The notes below the pieces were generated by a model that saw only the letters and a list, made by a program, of their open reading frames with translations, was not told the origin of the DNA and did no database searches. Shown here piece after piece: positions 11,386 to 23,800 of a DNA stretch of 64,000 nucleotides. The stretch's first letter is position 1. Each line of letters opens with the position of its first letter. Both the position numbers and the translations under genes were made by a program. This DNA comes from Primula veris (lineage: Eukaryota; Streptophyta; Magnoliopsida; Ericales; Primulaceae). The DNA is taken from assembly GCA_963682055.1 (NCBI GenBank), contig OY821742.1:4797816-4861815 (forward strand), written 5' to 3'.

Positions 11386-12834
11386 GGGCAAAAGGGGTAG
11401 TGAGAAAGAGGGAGGAAATTGGGAGTTTTCTTCCTTTTTCTTTTTTTTTTTTTTCTTTTTTCTTCTTTTTTTTGGAATTAGTCAAAGTCAATATTCAAAG
11501 TGTGTGTGGGGGTGGGTCCCACAAAAACTTCTTACTAGCTTCTTCTTAAATTTTATGAAGATTTGTAATATTATGAATGTTTGCAATTACACTTCCAAGA
11601 TTCTAGATTTGAGTCAATTTAGGTTTTTGATAACTAGTCATTCTGTTTTTTGGAGATGAAAAACAGAATGACTAGTTATTTTATTAGTTATATCGAGGAC
11701 ACTGATAAGAAGCTCGTTTTCTATGACTGTTTCTAGTTATTTTACTAATTAACCGAGTATGTAGTTGTGAGAAAATTTGAATATTTGGTTATAACGAGAT
11801 TACTTTTAATGTGGTGTGTATCAATATACAAAAAAGTAGTTGTCTTACTAAATTTTCAATTTCACTCAAAGGTGAAGTGAACTCGAATCGTGCTCACCCC
11901 TAGTTAGTACACATGTGATCTAATAAAGAGAGATATAAATGAATTAACGGTAAATATTCAATTTTTACCAATGGATCAATTAGTTTTGAAAAAACTCCGA
12001 AAATGTATCATTACTCTTCATTCCCATGTGTATCATCACTTTGTCCTAAACTTCGTGAATAATATTTTTTGATATATTGGTACCCTTCATTGTGACATAT
12101 AGCTTTTGCAGAGCACAATGTATCAATATCCAAAAAATTATCATATTATTTGAATTAACATATGATTCTTGAAAAGATTTGAAAATTCGGGTGAGTCTAC
12201 AATCAGAAAAAAGAGTATTTGCTAGGAAAAATGATTAAAAAAAAAAGCTAATCAAACTAACTAATTGTGAAAATATCAATAAAAACCTAATTTGATATAC
12301 ATACTCTATTGAGATACCTTAAAAAGTGTTACAAATTGGAATATCACTTCAGAACAATTTGTAGCTTTTAAGGATTTCAAAAGGTTATGATGGATTTCAT
12401 GCTTTAATTGATCAGTTAACCATAAGATAAATAATGTTTACTTTTGTATTCATTTTAAAACGTCTATCTAGTGACATTATACATTGAACCAAAGGACTAA
12501 AACCAAAACATATGAAAACAACTTATCTATATCAAATACTGTTGGGCTCTATTGAATTAAAATAAAATTCCGGGCTAAAGATGTAATATTTTGTTCCCTT
12601 AAATTAAATGCAAATTCAAAGGAATGGAAATGAAATGAAATAAGATGGAAATGACACTAGAATTTTGGTGAAATGCAAATTCAAATTTTGTTTTTGGGGT
12701 CCCACTAAGTTCACTAATATCTAACCGGCTCAACCGGTTGTACGTCACGTGTGTTGAGTCATTATCCACGCGTATGACTCACCGTTGACTAAAAGTTTGA
12801 TGAGTTTTAGCTCATATTTCCACTATAATGAATA

Positions 12835-13068
12835 CTATTCCGTTCCCGTTTAATTGTTTATTACGAATCTCCGTGTAATTTTGACTGATCAATAATTTAT
12901 ATCAAAATTATCGGAATGAAAATTTTTAAAAGTTGATTATATACTTCAAATGTTAAATTTTATGATTAGATTTAAAAAAAATTCATTTCGACAATTTTGA
13001 TACAATTTATAAGCCGGTCAAAATTGCACGTAGTTTCGTAATGGACAATTAAATGGGAACGGATTGAG
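12835..13068. mobile_element. Stowaway-like MITE, copy B
   Basis: 234 bp with TA at 12833-12834 and 13069-13070. The ends match as inverted repeats: CTATTCCGTTCCCGTTTAAT against CTCAATCCGTTCCCATTTAA. This is the best-preserved copy of the family in this window and shows its structure clearly: long inverted terminal regions around a short AT-rich centre. No coding sequence. Confidence 0.75.
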
Positions 13069-13108
13069 TAGTTTTATTTCACTTATTAATCATAAATTCA
13101 GAATTAAT

Positions 13109-13343
13109 ATATCGGTTCCTATTTAATTGTCAATTATAAAATTACGTGCAATTTTGATCGGTCAAGAACTTGTATTAAAATTGTCGGAATGAATTTTTTT
13201 AAAAGTTGATCATTTAGGTCAAATATTAAATTTTATGATTAGATTTAAAAAAAAATTATTTCGATAATTTTGATACAAGTTATAAGGCAGTCAAAATTAC
13301 ACGTAATTTCGTAATGTATAATTAAAATGTGAACGGATGAAAT
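13109..13343. mobile_element. Stowaway-like MITE, copy C
   Basis: Lies 40 bp from copy B in the same orientation and shares TCGGTTCCTATTTAATTGTC at the left and GTGAACGGATGAAATA at the right. Boundaries are approximate because the terminal bases have decayed. It contains the same inner inverted pair as copy B. Confidence 0.65.
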
Positions 13344-13388
13344 ATTTATTTTCAAGTCTAAATAATAAATGGCACTTATCGAAATTGT

Positions 13389-13740
13389 TACTAGAGTATT
13401 TTCAAGATTTGCATAATTATGGTTAAGCAGTTGTGTGATAGACTATTAAATATTTTAAAAAAATCGATTTATATCCATTTATTTCGTGTGAAATGGATGT
13501 TGTTGAGCACGGTTTTGTGCGATATAATAGTATTAACTATTAAGAGCTTGGTGCATTACCTTAATCAAAGATGTTGATTGAATAATGATGTTTATACTAA
13601 TTATTTTCAAGTTTTGCATAGTTGTGATTTTGTCTAGTCAAGTCTTAGATTTATACTATTTGTGTTGTTTCGTGTGAACGGGATGATCTTAAGCAAAACA
13701 TTGTGCGGTATATTAGCTTATTAAGAGCTTAACGCATTAA
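13389..13740. repeat. Degenerate direct repeat, about 200-bp spacing
   Basis: Two related blocks, about 13389-13562 and 13597-13740. They share TTTCGTGTGAA, TTGTGCG(A/G)TAT and TATTAAGAGCTT in the same order. Divergence is high, so the duplication is old. Nothing suggests coding. Confidence 0.5.
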
Positions 13741-14153
13741 AACATCTACAATAGTGTTGTTATGTCTATTGATAACTAGAATACTTAGCTAACAATGCAT
13801 TTTTTTTGTCTCCGTTAGTTATGTTAAATCATGTGTTATCTTTATAGATGTTAAAAAAGTTGTTAAATATAACAATATTTTTAATGTTATTAATGAATGA
13901 CGTGGTAAAATACAATTAATTAAAACATAAACTATATTTCAAATACTCCTATTTTAGTTTCTGTATTAGTGGGGTTTACAAAATGACTAATTAATCAGAT
14001 TTCAATTAGTAATTAATTTTAATTAAAATTAAATAACTTTGTTAAGTTAATACTAATGTGAATGTTAAATTTAAGTTACATATGTGTCATTTAACATGCA
14101 ATTAAATAATGACGTGTCAAAGTTAATATTGTTAAAATTAACACAACTATTAT
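13741..14153. mobile_element. Candidate foldback MITE
   Basis: The left end ACATCTACAATAGTGTTGTTA and the right end, reversed (CATAATAGTTGTGTTA), resemble each other, and the interior carries several TTAATATTGTTAA-like inverted pairs. The boundaries and target duplication could not be fixed. Confidence 0.35.
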
Positions 14154-15023
14154 GAAGGATCAATTTAATCAAAGATATTTATATAATAAAAATAGCGAGA
14201 TAATATAAAAAGAAATAAAGACATAGAAAATGGAGTATTTTCAACGAAAGGTTAATAGAGAACAACAGAGTAGTAGGATGGCCATTGATGAAGAGATAAA
14301 GCTAACTGAAGCAAAAAATCGATTTTGACACTGCAATCTTTGGAGTTGTTATAGACTTATAATACGCTACACGGCCGCTTGAGATTTTTGTTCTTCGGTG
14401 CTGGAAAAAATTGAGCAATTTTTTCTAGTGTCGTTGTAATATGAAATTTCAAAATCAAATATTTTAACAGTAGAATAATCGAAAATTAACCTTTAAACAA
14501 GAAAATTCATTAATATAAAAAAACATGTGACCTTTAATTTACTTGTAATTTTTTTTACTAGAATATATTTACACGTATACTTTTCTTATACATATATAAT
14601 TATTTTTTATCGGTGTCGTAAGGTCTTAAAAGATTCATCGAAATTGTGAGGTCCGATGTACGATCACACCTCCTGCACCCACTCAAGTCCACTCGTATAG
14701 TGTAACTCTTCGATGGCATAGACTTCATTCAACATGGTGCTCTTTTTAGTCTTTACCAAATCATTCTAGCAAATCTCAAAATGATTTATTCTTGCATGCA
14801 ATCTCTAGTCTAGTTAATACTATAGTAAAACTATTAAAAAGTGACCGGTCACTGAAAATATCGGTGTATGTCTTGACGCGTTTTTTAGTAGTTATTTTGG
14901 TTTATTTGTTTGTTTGATTGTATTGAGTTGGGTTACAGAGGAAACCAAATGATGGAATGAATGATTAAATCATATAAACATTATAAAATTTTCACTAGAT
15001 TCATGATTTAGTACCATATATAC

Positions 15024-15374
15024 GGAAGTAGGGTGTCTGACTCTGAGTCAGTGTGTCTCAGAATCCAAAATTATTTTTAAAACGCTTAATTTTATTTTAA
15101 TTGTCTTTGATTTTTAAAGTCAAAATTATGTAAAACTTACATAATTCAATGAAATCAAGTTATAACTATTATTTGAAAATTTTGAATATTATATATGTAG
15201 TATACATACATATTATAAATATGTATATGTAAATATAATAATATATAGATACAAAGTGTTGATTGTTGTTTATTTTCATATTTGTAAATTTTATATAATT
15301 TTGACTTTAAAAATCAACACAATTAAAATAAAATTAAACGTTTTAAATACAATTTTGGACCGTAAACCAGTTCC
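15024..15374. mobile_element. hAT-like foldback MITE, copy 1
   Basis: 351 bp flanked by the perfect 8-bp duplication ATATATAC (15016-15023 and 15375-15382). It starts GGAAGTAGGGTG and ends CCAGTTCC. Nearly the whole element folds on itself: TTTTAAAGTCAAAATTATGT pairs with ATATAATTTTGACTTTAAAA. It shares about 300 bp of closely similar sequence with the copy at 17945. The 8-bp duplication suggests hAT mobilisation; the GGAA ends are not a classical hAT sequence. Confidence 0.75.
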
Positions 15375-16440
15375 ATATATACACAATAAATTAAAAGTAA
15401 GATGAAATTTGAAATGAGCTGTGTCACCACATTAAAGAAACCTCGAATGACAGCACTTCTGAATCAACAACAAACGAAACAAATAAATAAATTTAATATT
15501 CTAGATCAATAAGATACTCATGGTAAATGATATGATATGAAATGAGTTGAAAACTCATCAAAAATTTGCAAATTAATTATACTAAAAAAAAAATACTCAA
15601 ATCACGGGATTAGTTACGGTATTTTTTTGTTACGAGCTTATTAGCGACGGGTTTTTTGACAGTTTAGTCAATTTGCGATAGATTTGTGACAGATTTTTAA
15701 ATTAGTGACAGATTTATGACAGTTTTTGACTCTCACTAAATCAAACATTATTTTGTATCGGTATTTGTTTCTTGTAATCTGAGTTTAGATCACATGCATA
15801 GTGGTCTGGTAGAAATTATATTATTTTTTGTGTCATTAGCTTCAATATTTATTCCTGTTCTATTACAAATTACAAATTACAATTGAGTCAATTGACAGGA
15901 CATTATCATTGATTTTTCCATAGAAGTTAGAACCATATGACAACACATTACTAATGAAATTCCTAGCTTTGGGTGGTTTATATTTGATTCAGACTTAAAT
16001 GACATGTCTGATATGCGGTTTAAGTATATAGGTCCACATTCTGTCTGTTTTGTCCCTTTAAATTTAAATTTAAACAGACATGTCATTTAAGTCAGTATCA
16101 AATATAGGCCGTCTGTATGCAGCATAAGCCAATTCCTATAATGTTCTATCAAGTTTAATTTGTTTGTTTTAATCTTAAAATAAATAAATTATTTTGTTAC
16201 TGTTTAGTTTGTGAATTTTTTCGTTTAGAATAAACACTAAAGCTGCTTTTATTTCAAAGCTCTGTATCCAATATGTTTGTCTTAAAAAAATATGGGGATT
16301 ATGAAGTATCAATATACTAGAAACTTGAAATAATTGTCCATTCTAGATTTTACATAAATAATTGAAATGGAATGGTTGGGGAAATTGAGTATTATAATAT
16401 AGTAAATATTTACACAGAGTCAAGATTATATAGAAATGGG

Positions 16441-16785
16441 AAAAAAATAAGTGTAATGTATCATGATTGTTTAACGATTTAGGTATTACATTATCAATTT
16501 TAACAACTGAGCTATAAAACTATGAAATTTGTCACAATTGAGGATCTATCGTTAAACAAAATAATAAAATTACACTCACATTCTCTTACCCATCACATGA
16601 TGAGTTCAATTCTGTCAACATTCGTTCACTAAATGTGAGATACATTGACTGCAATTTCGTCGATTTATGTTGTTAGTCACTTAATTGGACGAAATTTCAT
16701 AGTTTAATAACTCAATTGTTAAAATTTATAGTTCACCATCTAAATTGTTAACCATTGATAATAAAATACACTAAACATTATTTTT
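16441..16785. mobile_element. Long-arm foldback element, AAAAATA-ended family
   Basis: Arms of about 120 bp are inverted copies: ACTATGAAATTT against AAATTTCATAGT, and TTTTAACAACTGAG against CTCAATTGTTAAAA. The outer ends (AAAAATAAGTGTAATGTAT against AAAAATAATGTTTAGTGTAT) resemble those of the elements at 48109 and 51143. Long inverted ends of this kind are typical of Mutator-like MITEs, but no target duplication was identified. Confidence 0.5.
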
Positions 16786-17170
16786 CTTAGTTAACCACCG
16801 ATAGTTCATTAAACTAAATAATATTTTTGCCATAGTTAGAATGAACTATTTTATTACGAAGGAATAATATTGTATTTTTTATGATAAAATATCGAAGCTT
16901 ATACAATACGTCTTTAAGTATACAAGGGGTGGGGACAATTTTGCTACAATCGACCGTTTAAATCAGAAAAAAAGATAATCATAAATTCTGACACAACATT
17001 TATCAAATTGTATAAACTTTTTTATCAGCAATTAAAGATTCCTTTGTTATTCAAATATATTTAAAGTTAGTATTTTACAGGTTTTCATATGCGTTGTCAT
17101 CATCCACCATATGAGTTGGCTTTGGCATCACCTTTCCTCCATTTGTCACGTGTAACTAATTTATGTAATA

Positions 17171-17402
17171 CTTAATTTATATTTAATTGTCAATTATAAA
17201 ATTATATATAATTTTAATCGGTAAAAAAATTATATCAAAATTGTTTGAATGAAAATTTTTAAAAGTTGATTATATAGTTCAAATATTAAATTTTATGATT
17301 AGATTTAAAAAAAAAACATTTCGATAATTTTAATATAAGTTATAAAACAGTTAAAACTACACGTAATTTCATAATAATCATTAAATAAGAACAGAGGAAG
17401 AG
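17171..17402. mobile_element. Stowaway-like MITE, copy D
   Basis: 232 bp with TA at 17169-17170 and 17403-17404. The left end CTTAATTTATATTTAATTGT and the right end AATAAGAACAGAGGAAGAG are decayed forms of the copy B ends, and the inner inverted pair is retained. Confidence 0.65.
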
Positions 17403-17944
17403 TATGAATTAATAACATTCAAGAAGTGTAGATTTTTCTTATGACCTAAAAGGAAACGCATACTATTTTATGATTTTTGGGGGTTGTTATCTTGTTATTT
17501 TTTGTATACTAGTGTTCAATTATTGAAGAGAAGAGGGTGGGTGGGTTGATCCTACCCAAACTCTTACAATTGAAGCAAACGGAACCAAAATAAAATCTTT
17601 GTTCAACTAAATCATCTGGGCTTTTTAATGGTTAAAGTATGAAGTACAGGTTTTTGCTTGGTTATGCATTCATTGATTTGATTCTTGTACATGAAGTAGA
17701 GATTATAATAATATGAATATTTATTTAACAAATGGATTACCAAAACATTAAACATGTATCATTGACTTGCACTTTGGCTTTTGGATAATACGAGAACAAC
17801 TGCAAAATTACTTTGTTTGATGTGCTGGATAACCAAATTTAGCTTGATTGTTTGAGTATGAGATAGAAGTCAGGGTTTTTAGCTTGATGTTTTACTACTA
17901 CTTTTATATGCTAGTACAAACAAAAAAAACATCAGTGTTATTTT

Positions 17945-18289
17945 GGAAAACAGGGTGCCTGACTCAGAGTCTAAAATTGTATTTAAAACGCTCAATTTTA
18001 TTTTAATTGTATTTAATTTTTAAAGTCAAAATTATGTAAAACTTACATAATTAAATGAAATTAAGTTATAACTATTATTTGAAATTTTTGAATATTATAT
18101 ATGTAGTATACATACATATTATAAATATGTATATGTAAATATAATAATATATAGATACAAAGTGTTGGTTATCGTTTATTTTCATATTTGTAAGTTTTAC
18201 ATAATTTTGACTTTAAAAATTAAAAACAATTAAAATAAAATTAAGTGTTTTAAAGATAATTTTAAACTCTGAGTCATGACCTTGCTTCC
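17945..18289. mobile_element. hAT-like foldback MITE, copy 2
   Basis: 345 bp flanked by the perfect 8-bp duplication GTTATTTT (17937-17944 and 18290-18297). Ends GGAAAACAGGGTG and CAAGGTCATGACTC (reversed) frame a near-complete foldback. It is closely similar to the element at 15024 and has a different target sequence, which shows two separate insertions of one family. Confidence 0.8.
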
Positions 18290-18848
18290 GTTATTTTGTT
18301 ATGGATCTTTTTCACACATTTGATATCCATCCACCTGGAAAAATATTTGTCACACTTGGAAATATATTTAATTGTAAAGCTTTCTTTGCATTTTAAAGAG
18401 CACTGTACCCTGTTCATGTTTTTTGACTTGATTGCTAACTGTTTTTCAATCAAACACGTTTCAAATTAACAGCTTGCCATTTTATTTGCTTAGTTTAAAC
18501 CACTTTCATAGTTTCATGTACTCGAGTATTCATCAATAGTAAAATGTAAACGATTTTAGAGTCCTGTAATATCTTTGAATCTTGTTGTTTATTCTTGAGC
18601 ACTTTAATAAACCAAAACTACCCATAAATTCCATTCCAGTTAACCGAAATAATATACCAACAAGTAGCTTGTTACATCAAGCTAGTAGCAACGATAGACT
18701 GGTCTGCATACGACATATTAAAAGATACAATTGTTTATTTGTTATGGCATTTTAGAAATTGATCCAACTTTCTTTTTAGTTATTCATGTGAATCTGCTAA
18801 ATCTAGCTGTTTGGAAATTTTGCTTTGTTAAGTCTGATTTTTGACCAG

Positions 18849-19172
18849 GAAAAAACAAAGTTACGTCGAAAGATCAATCGAGACATCTTACATGTATTAG
18901 TTATTTGGATACTTTTTAAAATCTGCATTCCCTCGATAACATATGGATGGATAGCTGTTTCCCTAGTACGAGCTACGAATCACTGCATAATAACTAACTT
19001 TGGGCGATCTCAATGGTTACTAAATACGAAGACTCCAACTTCTGTTCAATTTAGACATCTTAGTTCTCTTTTGGCAAACCCTTCGTCCATCCACACCACT
19101 GCACCCTTTGCTCTCTTATACGGTTATGCCACGAAACACAAAGGTGTTTCAGAAATGACTTCTGGACAATAA
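18849..19172 (+). CDS. Unassigned ORF, possible exon or gene relic
   Basis: An open frame ending in TAA at 19170-19172 follows a possible splice acceptor (TTTTTGACCAG, ending 18848). The translation has a hydrophobic stretch (HVLVIWILFKICIPSITYGW), then a Ser/Thr-rich tail including FRHLSSLLANPSS. I recognise no family. It could be a terminal exon of a diverged or decayed gene, part of a non-coding transcript, or chance; upstream exons were not found. Confidence 0.15.
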   Translation, partial: EKTKLRRKINRDILHVLVIWILFKICIPSITYGWIAVSLVRATNHCIITNFGRSQWLLNTKTPTSVQFRHLSSLLANPSSIHTTAPFALLYGYATKHKGVSEMTSGQ

Positions 19173-19543
19173 CTACCCCTTCATAAGAAACTCGCTTTCA
19201 TTTCATGAGTTTGATTCCTTTAACTCATGATAAAAGGGAAAACTATTCCAAAGAAAACTATTGTATGATGTTCTGCTCGTAATAAAACCAGTGATGAGTT
19301 TTCGACCTAATTTGGTTACAAATTTGAAGCCAATTTTATTGGTTGGCTTTCTGCTTGGAAACTAGACAATGTTTGGTTAATTAGTAAAAATAAGATAGTA
19401 AAGTCATTCTTGAGACAGCCTAGTAGTTTAGGTGTACAGCTTTGAAACTTCATCGTCTCTTTCACTTTTCTACCTAACGTTTGGTTAATCGCTACAAAAG
19501 CGGTCCCTAATTTGAGGTTCTTAAAGGTTACAGATTACTTAAT

Positions 19544-19664
19544 CTCTTTTTAACTTCCACTAGAAACTAATTTTAGCCAATTGTAAGTAATCTCTTTCTG
19601 ATTTTTTTAAAGAAAAGATTACTTACAATTGGCTAAACTCAGTTTCTAGTGACGAGTTAAAAAG
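19544..19664. repeat. Near-perfect hairpin, 50-bp arms
   Basis: The left arm (about 19544-19595) pairs with the right arm (about 19612-19664): TTTAGCCAATTGTAAGTAAT is followed by ATTACTTACAATTGGCTAAA, and CACTAGAAAC by GTTTCTAGTG. The loop is about 16 bases. It could be a small MITE or a small-RNA precursor. No flanking target duplication was recognised. Confidence 0.7.
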
Positions 19665-20779
19665 TTCAGGTTATCTGCTTAATTGCTGCAACTATATTAG
19701 TCTCTTCACCGGCAAGTTCCATTTTCAGTCCATTATACCGTCTATAGTTTCTACGGACTCATTCTGTCACATTTCCAAAATCTTGTTTGAATATTGTACT
19801 GCATTTGTAAATATAGGGGTCCGAGAGAAATTGTGTTGCCCAATGGGAAAAAAGGATAAAAACCAAAGTACCCCAAGAAGTATGGGTGATTTAGAAATGG
19901 CCCAATTTTTTTAAATATTTGCAACTGGCCTCATGAACTCATCTAAGTTGACCTCCAAAATGATACTATAACCTTGTGCTCAATGGTCCGTTTTTGGAGA
20001 ATCGGTAATCGTATTGTGGCATGACGATTTTTTGTAAAAATGAAATAAAAACCGCATTTGATATAACTTCATCCATTTAAATCTATTCAGATGACCCATA
20101 TTTGTTAATCAACGTATATTTAGAAACAAATTATCATACAAAAGGACTAAATAATTTGTTTACTATGAACTTATATAAGTTATACTTCAAATAATCTCAC
20201 CTTTCACATCGTAAGCTATGAGTAAGTACCGATAAGTTTGCCAAATTAAGCCTTATTATGTTAATTTACCCTATATTAAAGATGTTCATGAGGTTTATTT
20301 GCAAACAATAATGTTATATACACTAATAACCATATCCATACACCACGTGATTACGACACATGATATGCAACACGTATGCTAGTAAATTTCAAAGACAACA
20401 TTTAGAACACGTGTTTGTATATGGGAATAGTAATAATTATGGGAATAAGGAGACAACATTTAGTCGTGTATGTATATGCTGTTTATCTATTTACACCCTT
20501 ATTCAATCTTGAATCTCATTATAACCGATAAATGTAATATTACAAAAATGCAAACAAACTATGTGCTAATGTGAGGTACACGTAAATACATCCGCTCAAG
20601 TTCACTGTACAGTCTGTACTCCACTAGTAAGCATAAGAAAACCGTCTTCGGAACTAATGGTCAATTGCAAAAGATATATAATTCGTAGCGGTCAATTCCA
20701 AAAGATTAAATCTAATAGGGGCCATTAAAAATAACCCATAGTTTCCAAGTTTAAGTTAAATTTGCATTTCATCCCCAAC

Positions 20780-20844
20780 TATAAATTACTTACACCCACA
20801 CCCCCATTTTTTCATTTCTCACTAAACCCTCAATTAAACCCTAA
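20780..20844 (+). promoter_or_regulatory. Core promoter of the MORF1-like gene: TATA and telo-box
   Basis: TATAAATT at 20780-20787 lies 85-92 bases before the ATG. AAACCCTAA at 20836-20844 is a telo-box, a motif often found just downstream of transcription start in plant genes for translation and organelle biogenesis. A CT-rich leader follows (20845-20870). Transcription start is inferred near 20812. Confidence 0.5.
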
Positions 20845-20871
20845 CTCTCTCTCTCTCTATCTCTCTCTACA

Positions 20872-23800
20872 ATGGCATCATCGGTCCTCCGTCTCCGCGG
20901 CGTCGTCTCTCTCTCCTCCGCCATCCTCCGCCCTCTCACCACCATCCCCCACCGGAACCCTAACCCTAGCCCCAACACCACCGCCATCTCCCAACTCCGA
21001 TACTTCCGATCGTCAGCTCCCTCTCTCTACTCGGCTCGAGACTCGTTCAGGAACAGTAATAATTATGGGAATTTGGATGATGAGATTGGGCCCGATACGA
21101 TACTGTTTGAGGGGTGTGATTATAACCACTGGCTGATTACGATGGAGTTTCCCAAGGATCCTGCGCCTACTCGCGACGAGATGATCGAGACTTATTTGCA
21201 AACCCTAGCTAAAGTCGTCGGAAGGTGAATTTTTTTAATCTATATTTTGATTTTTTGTTTTGTGGAATATATTGTTGGAAACGATTACGTGACCTTTTGT
21301 TTAGGTTTTATTCGTGGTAATTTCGCTAATTGGAAATATTTTGTTAATTACACCTTGGTTGGCATATTAGGCTTAATAACTAGCTATTAGTCGTAAAATA
21401 TTGACTTATTGCTGTGACTGATTTCATGTGACCTTTATCTAGATTGTGTGTGTTGGTGTTAATTTTGGGGATTTGTCAATGATTTTGTAATTAGCAAATA
21501 TTGGTCGTAAAATATTGATTTGGGTTTGCAAAATACGCCTCGATAGTTTCTTCTCTATACGATACTGTTTCTTCTCTCTTTCCACCTCCCCGCTCTCCGC
21601 CATAACCCACCGGAACCCTAACCCTAGCTCCGCCACCTCCGCCTCCCAACTCCGCCACTTCCGATCCTCCTTTTCTCTCTCCTCCGTCAGAGACTCGTTC
21701 AGAAATATTAATAACACTAGTTATGGTAATTTGGACGATTACGATACTGTTTGAGGGGTGTGATTAAAATCATTGGCCGATTACGATGGAGTTTCCAAAG
21801 GATCCTGTGCCTACTCGCGAGGAGTTGGTCGAGACTTATCTGCAAACCCTAGCTAAAGTCGTGGGCAGGTGATTATTTTGTTTATTTTGGTAATTTGTCA
21901 GTATTTTGTTAATTACACCCTTGGTTGGCATATTAGTGTTAAAAACTAAATATTAGTCGTAAAATATTTATTTGTTGCTGTGACTGACCTATATGTGGAT
22001 TTTATTCGTGTTAGTTTAGGTAATTTGTCAATATTTTGTTAATTACACCTTGGTTGGTATATTAGGGTTAATTACTAGCTATTAGTCTTAAAATATTGAC
22101 TTATTCCTGTGACTGATCTGTGTGACCTTTATCAATATTTTATTGGTGTTAATTTTGGTAATTTGTTAACATTTTGTTAATTTCTCGATATTTTGTTAAT
22201 TACACCTTGGTTGGCATATTTGGCTTAATCACTTAATATTAGTCGTAAAATATTGATTTATTGTTGATAATGATTATGTGTGACGTTCATCTACATGATA
22301 TTGGGGTTAATTTTGGTAATTTGTCAATATTTTGTTAGTTACACCTATGGTTGGCATACTAGGGTTACTAACTGAATATTAGTCGTAAAATATTGATTTG
22401 GGTTTGCAAAATACACCTCGATAGTTTCCTCTGTATACGATACTGATTGAGGGGTGTGAATTGTGATTATAATCATTGGTTGATCACGATGGAGTTTCTT
22501 CTCTCTCTCTCCTCCACCGCCGTCACCCACCGGAACCTTAACCCTAGCTCCGCCACCGCCCAACTCTGTCACTTTCGATCATCCATTTCTCTCTCCTCCG
22601 TAAGAGACTTGTTCAGAAATAATAATAATAATAGTAATTATGGTGATTTGGACGATGAGATTGGGCTCGATATGATACTGTTTGAGGGGTGTGATTATAA
22701 CCATTGGTTGATTACGATTGAGTTTCCGAAGGATCCTGCGCCTACTCGTGAGGCGATGATCGAGACGTACTGCAAACCCTAGCTAAAGTCGTTGGCAGGT
22801 AATTTATTATCATTATAGTATTATACATTTATACTCAGGAAATTAATTGTTGGAAATGATTTGGAATGGCTTTTATGTAAATTTCGATATTTTCTCAGTG
22901 TTAATAGGTTTTTGATTAATAAGAGCTATGAGTGTTTGGTTTGCTAGGTAAAGTCATCGGAAGGTGTTTTTTTTGGAATTTATTGTTGGAAATGATTATA
23001 TTTGACCTCTATCTAGGTTTTATTGGTGTTAATTTTGTTAATTTGTCAACATTTTGTTAATTACACCTTGGTGGCATATTATGATTAATTACTAGCTATT
23101 ATTGGTTGGCTTGCTTCTTTGTAATCGTAAATGTTAGTATATTGTTGTTTATTTTGTTGAAAGTACTGTCTATATACTGTTGAAACCAATTCTGTGTGAC
23201 TTTCATGATTTCATCTCTACGTGAAACTGTTGTTATTTTTGGTAATTTGTCAATCTGTGTCAGTTCTGATCGAAGTCAATTTGTGCTGGCTAATGGTTCC
23301 TCCCAGAATACCAGTTATTGGGGTTTGCTAAATTATCTAACCCCCTATGGACGGGAAAACTATTTTTGTGTGACTTTCTTCTACTACATGGTATTGGCGT
23401 TAATTTTGGTAATTTGTCAATCTGTGTTAATTACCATTGGCTTGCATATTTTTTGTGATCGAAACTGGCGTTCTTTTTTGTACTACCTCTATCAAGGTTT
23501 GGGGACTTTTGTCCCATGTGTCAGTAGATCATTGCTGCTCCCCTCGTATAAATATGCTTTTTAAATTTTAACAGTGTTTTGTTTTTTCTATGCAGCGTAC
23601 ATGATATAGTACGTATATTACCCGTGCATACTCTTTAACTTGTCTGTTGGATTCTTGTTATTTCATTTCTCGTTATGATTTTGGACATTTATCCATTGTG
23701 TCAGGATTCAAGCATTCTGTCTTATTCCCAAACCGACATTCACGTGTTAGTGTCATTTGTTATGTTTGTTGGTTCTTTTGCTCTTTTCATGTATTGTGTA

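Larger units (their letters stand above)
11400..20760. other. Long intergenic region rich in MITEs
   Basis: About 9.4 kb between the divergent promoters of the CCCH gene and the MORF1-like gene. It contains Stowaway-like copies at 12835, 13109 and 17171, a degenerate duplication at 13.39-13.74 kb, a foldback candidate at 13741-14153, two related 350-bp foldback elements at 15024 and 17945, a longer foldback at 16441-16785, and a hairpin at 19544-19664. The only ORF with any coding look is at 18849-19172. No tRNA or rRNA gene was seen. Confidence 0.6.
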
